The position numbers and the translations under genes were made by a program. The notes below the pieces were generated by a model. The model searched no databases, was not told the origin of the DNA, and saw nothing but the letters and a program-made list of their open reading frames with translations. DNA of 6,013 nt, taken from Acidobacteriota bacterium (lineage in GTDB: Bacteria > Acidobacteriota > Terriglobia > Acidiferrales > UBA7541). Location of the stretch: positions 1-6,013 of the forward strand of contig QHYF01000161.1 in assembly GCA_003224075.1 (NCBI GenBank), written 5' to 3'. Shown here in pieces: positions 1 through 5,803 of the stretch; positions within the stretch are counted from its first letter, which is position 1, and the number at the start of each line of letters is the position of its first letter.

Positions 1-635
1 CGAAATTGATTGATCCAGACCGTGCTAACTGCGAGAGTGCGGCGGGAGAGATGCCGCCGGGGAGCGACACAACTTATTTGAGCGTGGTAGATCGTGAAGG
101 GAATATGGTATCCCTGATTCAAAGCAATTACGCGGGATTTGGATCCGGAGTTGTCGCTCCCGGAACTGGATTTGCGCTGCAGAATCGTGGCGGGCTCTTC
201 AGCCTCGATCCGACGTCGCCGAACGCGCTGGCGGGAAGAAAGCGGCCGTTGCACACGATCATTCCCGCGTTTGCGCAAAAGGGTGATGTGCGAGTGGCGT
301 TCGGAATCATGGGGGGCTGGAACCAGTCACAAGCACACGCACAATTCATAGCGAATCTGGCGGACTTCAAGATGAACATTCAGGCGGCGCTTGAAGCGCC
401 GCGGTTCAGCAAGCATACATTCAGTGGCTGCGACGTGATGATGGAGAACCGCTTCTCGCAGAAGACCCGGGACGAACTGTCGGCGAAAGGCCACAAGATC
501 GATTTGAAAGGAGCCTTTTCGAGTGTTGTGGGCGGCGGTCAGGCGGTGTTAAGGGACTTTGCCGCCGGCGTGAATTACGGCGCGTCGGACCCGCGCAAGG
601 ATGGCCAAGCGGTAGCCGAATTACCCTTTGAGTAA
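1..635 (+). CDS. ggt: Gamma-glutamyltransferase, C-terminal part (5' truncated by window edge)
   Basis: This is the 3' end of a gamma-glutamyltransferase / gamma-glutamyl hydrolase, an N-terminal nucleophile hydrolase that transfers or hydrolyses gamma-glutamyl groups of glutathione and related peptides. The frame is open from base 3 and starts K-LIDPDRA, a conserved family stretch, so the TTG at base 6 is internal and not a start. The autoprocessing site is visible: GSD-TTYLSVVD, where the first Thr (codon 69-71) should be the nucleophile exposed on cleavage, leaving a small subunit of about 188 residues. Further family blocks are GFGSG, ALQNRGGLFSLDP, KRPLHTIIPA, GGWNQSQAHAQ and ALEAPRF. 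The Tyr after the two Thr (His in the classic E. coli type) and the ALQNRG/NQSQAHAQ pattern point to the YwrD-like branch. Whether it is exported cannot be seen, because the N-terminus lies outside. The stop is TAA at 633-635. The family is secure; the substrate is not. Confidence 0.95.
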   Translation, partial: KLIDPDRANCESAAGEMPPGSDTTYLSVVDREGNMVSLIQSNYAGFGSGVVAPGTGFALQNRGGLFSLDPTSPNALAGRKRPLHTIIPAFAQKGDVRVAFGIMGGWNQSQAHAQFIANLADFKMNIQAALEAPRFSKHTFSGCDVMMENRFSQKTRDELSAKGHKIDLKGAFSSVVGGGQAVLRDFAAGVNYGASDPRKDGQAVAELPFE

Positions 636-685
636 TATTGTCGAAGGTATGAAGAAGTGCAATGAGCGCTGAGACCTTGCAAAAG

Positions 686-715
686 AGTTCCCTTAGGGTG
701 CGCTAGAGGGGAACT
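686..715. terminator. Hairpin after the gamma-glutamyltransferase gene, possible terminator
   Basis: AGTTCCCTT (686-694) pairs with AGGGGAACT (707-715), giving nine base pairs including one G-T wobble around a 12-base loop. It lies 50 bases after the ggt stop codon and about 160 bases before the next gene, a natural place for transcription to end. There is no real T-run on the + strand (only ATTGT follows), so it would be a weak or non-classical intrinsic terminator. On the - strand it is followed by TCTTTTG. It could instead be a regulatory stem-loop. The rest of 636-872 shows no gene and no convincing sigma-70 promoter. A TTGCAA at 677-682 lacks a well-spaced -10 box. Confidence 0.4.
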
Positions 716-861
716 ATTGTATCCGTGAGCCCGGTGATATCCGAATGCTCCCCTTTATAGCTATGTGAAAACAAAAGACTTACTGGACGATTCATTGGCT
801 CGGGAATTGCACCTGTACTTTCGGCCAGGGGTTGCGGCCCGCAGCGACGCACTCCTGGATT

Positions 862-869
862 GGGAGAGG
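862..869 (+). promoter_or_regulatory. Ribosome binding site deciding the start of the small secreted-protein gene
   Basis: GGGAGAGG lies just before the ATG at 873, with the GGAG core (863-866) 6 bases from the start. The frame is also open upstream to a GTG at 765, but that codon has no Shine-Dalgarno sequence in front of it. The ATG additionally opens directly onto a signal peptide, so 873 is preferred. Confidence 0.6.
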
Positions 870-872
870 CCA

Positions 873-1259
873 ATGAAGTGGGTCCGATTCGCTTTGAACC
901 TGGCGCGTTTTCTCGCGGCCATAGCACTTCTTCTCGCGGCGATTCCTCGAAGCCAAGCTCAAACGGTTAATGTCTCCGGGCGCTACCAGTGCGCTCAGGC
1001 GAAGATGCGGGGAAAAGTGATCCCATGCAAAGCGGCGCCGCTGATTCTGAAGAACGACGGGCGTTTTGAATTGCGTGGCTGGGAAGGAAACTATCTGGTG
1101 AATGGGCAGTGGGTGGAACTCTCGGATTCATTGATCAAGACGCGCGCCAAGATCGAGCCGGGCCACAAGATTGTCCTGCGTTACTACGGGAAGCATGGAC
1201 TCGTGGAAATGACCTATGAGCGGCGAGTGGCCGAGCTGGGGAAGACGGCTTTAAGCTAA
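873..1259 (+). CDS. Small secreted protein of unknown function (128 residues)
   Basis: I do not recognise the family with certainty. From the chosen ATG the product begins with a clear Sec signal peptide: basic MKWVR, a hydrophobic core rich in A and L at about residues 6-24, and a likely cleavage site after SQA at residue 29. The mature part is about 99 residues, starts QTVNVSGRYQC, looks beta-strand rich, and contains only two cysteines (C40 and C52) that could form a disulfide. The pattern G-R-Y-x-C, about ten residues, P-C, then PLILKNDGRFEL and a G-x-Y...G-x-W segment, is reminiscent of small lipocalin-like or beta-barrel exported proteins, but that is only a resemblance. The frame extends upstream to a GTG at 765, adding 36 residues that would bury the signal peptide; a good Shine-Dalgarno before 873 argues against that extension. 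The gene stands alone, convergent with the next one. Function is unknown. Confidence 0.75.
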   Translation: MKWVRFALNLARFLAAIALLLAAIPRSQAQTVNVSGRYQCAQAKMRGKVIPCKAAPLILKNDGRFELRGWEGNYLVNGQWVELSDSLIKTRAKIEPGHKIVLRYYGKHGLVEMTYERRVAELGKTALS

Positions 1260-1353
1260 ACACGTCATTTAACATACCTGCCAGCTGCCCCATCCAAACA
1301 AGAACCATCCCCAAATTACAAGCGATGACCGCGGCTTGTTGTCAGTGGTTTTC

Positions 1354-1372
1354 GGTTAATGAGGGATTAACC
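1354..1372. repeat. Perfect AT-rich inverted repeat in the convergent gap
   Basis: GGTTAAT (1354-1360) and ATTAACC (1366-1372) form a perfect 7-base inverted repeat around GAGGG. It sits in the 174-base stretch between two convergent genes (1260-1433), which otherwise holds no gene I can support. Neither strand has a T-run after the stem (TCGAATGC on +, GAAAACC on -), so it is not a typical intrinsic terminator. It could be a weak bidirectional terminator or a protein-binding palindrome. The symmetry is seen directly; any function is inference. Confidence 0.45.
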
Positions 1373-1433
1373 TCGAATGCATTCCGCGCATGACGGAGCA
1401 ATCCAGCCAGGAAATCCTCCAGTAACGACAATC

Positions 1434-4400
1434 TCATTGAGCAACAGGAAGCCAACCCCGGCCACGCAGGACCCGGCCTGCGGCGACGCCGGTGAGTTTC
1501 CCGTTCTCATATTCAACTTGGCCGTTGACGATGGTGTAGTCGATGCCCTCGGAGAGCTGGTCGGGCTTCGTGAAAGTGGCATGGTCGATGATGGTCTCCG
1601 GATTAAAGATGGTCATGTCGGCAAAGTGGCCGGGTTTCAGCAGACCGCGACTGTCGAGATGTTCGCGCTGGGCGGGAAGAGAAGTGATCTTGCGAATCGC
1701 CGTTTCGAGAGACAAGAGATGTCCGTCGCGGACGTAATGGCCGAGGAAACGCGGCATGGAGCCCATGGCGCGCGGATGCGTGTGCGGTTCGAACATGGGG
1801 CCGTCAAGGGACATTTCGCCAGCGTCGAGGCCAATGCTGGTCCAAGGCTGGCTGAGGCCGGTGCGGAGGTCTTCTTCGCTGGCCATGAAATAAATCGCGC
1901 CGGTTTGCGCGTTGTCCGCGAGGACGAAATCCATGAGCGCGTCTTCCGGGGGCTTCTTCCAGGTTTTTGCAACGTCATCGAGAGTTTTCCCGGCGAACTG
2001 CTTGAGTTCGGGTTTTTCAGCGGAGGCAATGAGGACGCCGGTGGCGCCGCCGCAGTCGTAGTAAAGGTTTTCCCAGTCGGGGTGATCGCCGGTGAGATCT
2101 TTCTTGATGCGCGAGCGAATGGCCGGATCTTTCAAGCGCTCGAGCAACTTCTGGACCCCGCCATCGGCAACCCAAGGCGGGAGAGCGGACGCGAGTGCCG
2201 TAGCGCCGGCGGGGTAAGGATACATGTCGGCGGCGATGTCGAGGCCGGAGTCCCGCGCATTCTGAATGACTGCAACGACATTTTTCATGGTGCCCCAGCG
2301 TGGCTTGCCGCTGACCTTGAGGTGGAAAATTTCAACCGGCAGATTTGCTTCGCGGCCGATTCGAATGGCTTCGGCTAGAGCGGGCATTTCGGAGGCCCCT
2401 TCGCTGCGCATGTGAGTGGCATAGAGACCGCCGTATTTGGAGGCGACCTTCGCGAGTTCGATGAGTTCGTCTGTTTTGGCGTAAATGTTCGGCGGATAAA
2501 TGAGAGCACTGGAAACACCGAAAGCGCCGTCTTTCATCCCATGTTCGACGAGCGATTTCATTTGCTGGAGTTCGGCCGCGGTCGGGACGCGATCGTCATC
2601 TCCTATCACCGCCTCGCGGATTTGCGCGGAACCGACGTAAGTGCCGATGTTGAGCGGCGTGGCCCGTTTTTCCAGGCGGTCGAAATAGCCAGCGAGAGAG
2701 GTCCAATCAGCAGTGAGATGGTAGCGGTCGAGGAAAGGCTTCATGGGTGTCAGAGTTTTTTCGTTTTGAGGAGCGATGGAGCCGCCTTCGCCGGTGATTT
2801 CCGTGGTGATCCCCTGGGAGAGTTTGCTGAGGGAGCGATTGTCGAGGAGGAGCGAGAGTTCGGACTGGCCGAGCATGTCAATGAAGCCGGGAGAAACGAT
2901 CCGGCCTTTGGCGTCGATTTCGCGTTTGGCGTGGGCTTCGCGCATATCGCCGATCGCCGCGATGCGATCCCCGCTGACGGCCACGTCAGCCGCATACCAG
3001 GGATTTCCTGAGCCATCGATGATGTGACCATTGCGGACGATGAGATCGTATTGGCCTGCACTTGTAACGCCATTCCCGTTGGCGTCATAGGCGGCTGCGG
3101 CAATTTCTCCGAGAGCCTGACCAGCCACTTGTTGCGCGGCTTCCGGATCCGGAGCAAGCGAGACGTGATTGACGTAGGCTGCGAAGGCAAGCTTTTCTCC
3201 GTTTTTGGTGATGACATAGCCGGTGAGGCCTTTCCCGTTGAGCATCATCTTGCCGTTGAGCTTGTCTTCGGAGCCGAAGGTGCCAGTTTTGGCATAGACG
3301 TGACCAGCGCCTGGCGCATTTGCTTGAATTTTCGCGAGTGTGCCGTCTTTACCGAGGACCGGAAGCGCTTTGAAAAAGACTTGATAGTCGGGGCGTGTCG
3401 CCCAATACGCGAGGTAGTGGACCATGAAGTCGGGGGTGAAGAGATCAGCCCAATCGCCACCAGCGCCATCGCCCTGAGCGGCGCCAGAGAGTTCAAGTTT
3501 CGCGGATTGCAGAAAATCACGCTCGATCTTGAAGCCGGCATCAAGGGGGTTCTTTGTGTCTTTCGCGGCGAGCGCCCCGAGGAGGTACGGTCCCATGCCG
3601 GCGTGAAGATTCTGGCTGACCTTTAGTGTGACTTTGATCTCCTCCGAGAGAGGGGGAGAGACGTGCTCGGCCACCTGATTCTCCGTTGAATAGAAACGAG
3701 TGCAGGAAGAAAAGTCCGCGGGGTTTGATGAGGATGAGGCTTTGATTCGGATTCCTGCGGCGATGAGCGCTTCGCGGAGCGTGGTTTCGGCAAATTTTGT
3801 CGGTGCGGGCACAGCAAAAGTGGCGGGCTGCGGACTGGTGCCAACCGGAAGGCTACCGGAAAGAGTGACCACGACGGAGCCATCGGGATTTGTTGCCACG
3901 CCGGGCGAATTGAAGGATGGCTTGGTTCCGGCGGGAGAGGTCGTCAGGTGATTGACGAAGTGGAGGTAGGAAGTTTGAGGCGAGGATTGGATGGTGACAG
4001 GATCGCCCTCCTTTACGCCGGGCGTCTCGATGAGATCGATGACATTGTCGTTGATCGTGATGGAGGACATGACGACGTTGGTGCCGCCTTCGCGGGGTCC
4101 GTCGGGGAAGAGAGTCGTGTCGACCAGCACGCGGCCTTCGAGCTTGCGAATACCTCTGGCAGCGATGTCTTTGGCAAGCTGCTTGATGACAACGAGGGGA
4201 TCGCCGGGAACGGCGGGACCTTGGTAGGAGTGATCTTCGTCAACAAAGGCGAGAGTATCGTCTGGCTGGATGCGATTCGAAAGATTGGGATCGCCACTGG
4301 CGACCAGAATGAGATCGCCTTTGAGCTTGCCCTTCGAATCAATGGGACCCGTGCGGTAGATGCGGGTGTGGAATCGATAATCCGCGCCGAGTTTTGCGAG

Positions 4401-4661
4401 GAGAGCGCCTTCGGTGAGGATCTTGGTAGTCGAGGCCGACACGAACATTTTGCCGGCGTTGAGTGCGTAGATGACCTTGCCGGTGTCGAGCGCGAAGAAC
4501 TCGATGCCGAAATTCGCGTGAGCGAATTCGGGGCGGCCGATCACTTTTTGAATGCGCCGAGAGAGAGAAGCTTCGGACTGTGCGCGGGCTGGAGCGACGT
4601 GGAGCGAGGCGAGAAGCAGTGAGAAAAAAACGACAAGGAAAGGCCAAACGCGCGAGTTCAT
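1434..4661 (-). CDS. dacB: Exported fusion: S13 D-Ala-D-Ala carboxypeptidase (PBP4/DacB-type) + N-acyl-D-amino-acid deacylase-like amidohydrolase
   Basis: This 1075-residue two-enzyme protein starts with a Sec signal peptide, cleaved probably after ARA (residue 27), so both halves should act outside the cytoplasm. Residues ~34-525 are a peptidase S13 D,D-carboxypeptidase/endopeptidase that would remove terminal D-Ala from peptidoglycan stem peptides or cut D,D cross-links. Its three active-site motifs are intact: S77-T-T-K80, S349-Q-N351 and K458-T-G460. A short linker with D526-A-N-G-N-G leads to residues ~538-1075, an amidohydrolase of the D-aminoacylase type, opening YDLIVRNGHIIDGSGNPW and ending with the usual LKPGHFADMTIFNP block. 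Predicted metal or catalytic residues are H750 (ATHMRSEG), H780 (EIFHLKVSG) and D946 (IGLDAGE). The usual HxH after PGFID is L597-G-Q599, and the bridging Cys of TGNCG is replaced in TGEGG (E625). The frame is unbroken and the second half has no signal peptide of its own. The ATG at 4661 is chosen; an in-frame TTG at 4667 is better spaced from the Shine-Dalgarno. The open frame up to 4802 overlaps the preceding gene and is not credible. The symbol fits only the first half. Confidence 0.9.
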   Translation of the reverse strand: MNSRVWPFLVVFFSLLLASLHVAPARAQSEASLSRRIQKVIGRPEFAHANFGIEFFALDTGKVIYALNAGKMFVSASTTKILTEGALLAKLGADYRFHTRIYRTGPIDSKGKLKGDLILVASGDPNLSNRIQPDDTLAFVDEDHSYQGPAVPGDPLVVIKQLAKDIAARGIRKLEGRVLVDTTLFPDGPREGGTNVVMSSITINDNVIDLIETPGVKEGDPVTIQSSPQTSYLHFVNHLTTSPAGTKPSFNSPGVATNPDGSVVVTLSGSLPVGTSPQPATFAVPAPTKFAETTLREALIAAGIRIKASSSSNPADFSSCTRFYSTENQVAEHVSPPLSEEIKVTLKVSQNLHAGMGPYLLGALAAKDTKNPLDAGFKIERDFLQSAKLELSGAAQGDGAGGDWADLFTPDFMVHYLAYWATRPDYQVFFKALPVLGKDGTLAKIQANAPGAGHVYAKTGTFGSEDKLNGKMMLNGKGLTGYVITKNGEKLAFAAYVNHVSLAPDPEAAQQVAGQALGEIAAAAYDANGNGVTSAGQYDLIVRNGHIIDGSGNPWYAADVAVSGDRIAAIGDMREAHAKREIDAKGRIVSPGFIDMLGQSELSLLLDNRSLSKLSQGITTEITGEGGSIAPQNEKTLTPMKPFLDRYHLTADWTSLAGYFDRLEKRATPLNIGTYVGSAQIREAVIGDDDRVPTAAELQQMKSLVEHGMKDGAFGVSSALIYPPNIYAKTDELIELAKVASKYGGLYATHMRSEGASEMPALAEAIRIGREANLPVEIFHLKVSGKPRWGTMKNVVAVIQNARDSGLDIAADMYPYPAGATALASALPPWVADGGVQKLLERLKDPAIRSRIKKDLTGDHPDWENLYYDCGGATGVLIASAEKPELKQFAGKTLDDVAKTWKKPPEDALMDFVLADNAQTGAIYFMASEEDLRTGLSQPWTSIGLDAGEMSLDGPMFEPHTHPRAMGSMPRFLGHYVRDGHLLSLETAIRKITSLPAQREHLDSRGLLKPGHFADMTIFNPETIIDHATFTKPDQLSEGIDYTIVNGQVEYENGKLTGVAAGRVLRGRGWLPVAQ

Positions 4662-4680
4662 TTTCAAGGAAGAATCCTCC
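4662..4680 (-). promoter_or_regulatory. Ribosome binding site of the fusion gene, with start ambiguity
   Basis: On the - strand GGAGGA occupies 4680-4675. The ATG at 4661 is 13 bases beyond it, which is long, whereas the in-frame TTG at 4667-4665 is 7 bases away, which is ideal. The two starts differ by only two residues (Leu-Lys) before the signal peptide, so the product is effectively the same. A TTG start could keep translation lower than the operon's transcript level would allow. Confidence 0.6.
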
Positions 4681-4702
4681 ACGAGATTAGCGGACTGAGA
4701 CA

Positions 4703-5767
4703 CTAGTGAACCAAAGATGTGGCGTTGCTGGAATCGAGCTTTTCGAAGGGCACATTCAGAATCGGGTATTCCTTCCAATCCTTGTAATCGAAGTGCCACC
4801 ATTCGGCTTCATAGACAGTGAAGCCTTCAGACTCCATGGCGCGGCGAAGGACGTCGCGATGCCATCGCTGAAGCGCAGTGCCGCCGGGATAATCGGGAAA
4901 CGAGCGCGGCGACATTTCATCATAGGTGCCCGGCATTTCGATGGGTTTTCCGGCCGGCAGATCATAGAGCGTGAGATCGACCGCGCAGCCACGGTTGTGG
5001 CGCGAGCCCTGGGCGGGATCGGCGACGAAAATCTTGCCTTCGGGAGGGGTGGCGTCCCAAAAGATTTTGGTGACGTACCAGGGACGGTAGGCATCGTGGA
5101 CCAGCAGGCCGTAGCCGAGTGTTCTGAGTTTCCGCTGAACGCGCAGCAGAGCTTCGGCCGCGGGGCGCTGAAGAAAAGCGCGAGCTTGGGAGTAGACGGG
5201 CGTTCCGAGAAAATCGTTCGACGTAGCGTAACGAATGTCGAGATGAATCGTGGGATCGAGAGAAGCGAGTTCGACCAGATCGGGCTTGCGGAACGAGCCG
5301 CTTTCGACGGGAGGAGTCGCTTTTAAGGCCTCCGCTCGCAATTCGTCCACAGGACGCAGCGGCTTTGTGCGCGCGACGTGGTGCTCATCGACGCCGTAGT
5401 TTCTCCGTGACCATGCGACATCGCCGGTGATGAGCGTTAGGACTCCGTCCGCTGCACGATGAAATTTCGCCGCGAGAGGCACTCTATTCGCTGAAGTTGC
5501 TTGTCCATATTTCTCAATGGGCGCGTGCCATTCGCCGCCGCGGCTGCTGGAAATCCAGAGGCGCCCCTGGGATTCTCTTACCGAATAGATGAAATTGTCC
5601 GGCCCGTATTCCCCGATCCACTCTTTCCATTGTGGCGGCGCGTCAGCGGGTTTTTCGCCGGGAGCAAGGGAAGAAGGCGACTGAGCGAGAGCGGCGGAAG
5701 CGAGGAGGAAGAGGGCTGCGCAGAAAAAAACGCGCCGCCTGGCTCGAAGAATCGTTTCCAGCGGCAC
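4703..5767 (-). CDS. ddpX: Exported D-alanyl-D-alanine dipeptidase (VanX/DdpX family, M15D) with an N-terminal extra domain
   Basis: A zinc peptidase predicted to hydrolyse the dipeptide D-Ala-D-Ala. The catalytic domain covers about residues 160-345. It shows the family's Arg in DAYRPW (R228), the zinc motif SxHxxGxAxD as SRHNRGCAVD (H257, D264), and the E-W-W-H motif with the catalytic base E322 and third zinc ligand H325. A signal peptide is present (basic RARRR, hydrophobic core, cleavage probably after ALA at residue 28), so it acts in the periplasm, unlike cytoplasmic VanX. At 354 residues it is much longer than VanX (about 200). The excess is residues ~44-135, a strand-rich segment starting QWKEWIGEYGPDNF that I cannot assign firmly; it resembles the small beta domains attached to some serine hydrolases. 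The start is GTG at 5767, with AGGAG 7 bases upstream. It lies 36 bases after ilvC and 41 before the fusion gene. With no vanH, vanA or vanS/R in view, a salvage role is likelier than vancomycin resistance. Confidence 0.9.
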   Translation of the reverse strand: MPLETILRARRRVFFCAALFLLASAALAQSPSSLAPGEKPADAPPQWKEWIGEYGPDNFIYSVRESQGRLWISSSRGGEWHAPIEKYGQATSANRVPLAAKFHRAADGVLTLITGDVAWSRRNYGVDEHHVARTKPLRPVDELRAEALKATPPVESGSFRKPDLVELASLDPTIHLDIRYATSNDFLGTPVYSQARAFLQRPAAEALLRVQRKLRTLGYGLLVHDAYRPWYVTKIFWDATPPEGKIFVADPAQGSRHNRGCAVDLTLYDLPAGKPIEMPGTYDEMSPRSFPDYPGGTALQRWHRDVLRRAMESEGFTVYEAEWWHFDYKDWKEYPILNVPFEKLDSSNATSLVH

Positions 5768-5774
5768 GAGAGGT

Positions 5775-5779
5775 CTCCT
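5775..5779 (-). promoter_or_regulatory. Ribosome binding site supporting the GTG start of the dipeptidase gene
   Basis: AGGAG on the - strand, with a 7-base spacer (ACCTCTC) to the GTG at 5767. It falls inside the 36-base gap after the ilvC stop. The good spacing and the signal peptide immediately after make the GTG start convincing. Confidence 0.65.
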
Positions 5780-5803
5780 GTTCGTCCGTGAAGAGCGGCT
5801 CTG

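Noticed and set aside
765..872. Upstream extension of the small secreted-protein gene to a GTG start
   Set aside because: No Shine-Dalgarno sequence before 765, and the extension would place 36 charged residues before an obvious signal peptide; the ATG at 873 has a good ribosome binding site.
703..927. 74-codon - strand open frame in the intergenic region
   Set aside because: No ribosome binding site or family resemblance, and it overlaps the start of a better supported + strand gene.
1377..4622. A row of long + strand open frames (1377-2378, 2412-3011, 3024-3626, 3948-4622) opposite the fusion gene
   Set aside because: They lie antisense to a gene with unmistakable domain motifs. Their translations are low-complexity, rich in Gly/Glu/Val/Phe with no recognisable domain, as expected for the complement of a GC-biased coding strand.
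4662..4802. Upstream extension of the fusion gene to 4802
   Set aside because: It would overlap the end of the dipeptidase gene by about 100 bases and bury the signal peptide; the Shine-Dalgarno at 4675-4680 supports the start near 4661-4667.
4706..5326. 206-codon + strand open frame opposite the dipeptidase gene
   Set aside because: Antisense shadow of the VanX-like gene, whose zinc motifs are intact on the other strand; no recognisable family in the + strand translation.
4703..5767. Vancomycin-resistance gene cluster
   Set aside because: Only the VanX-like dipeptidase is present; no VanH dehydrogenase, VanA-type ligase or two-component system is visible, the protein is exported, and its neighbours are ilvC and a D-amino-acid hydrolase fusion.
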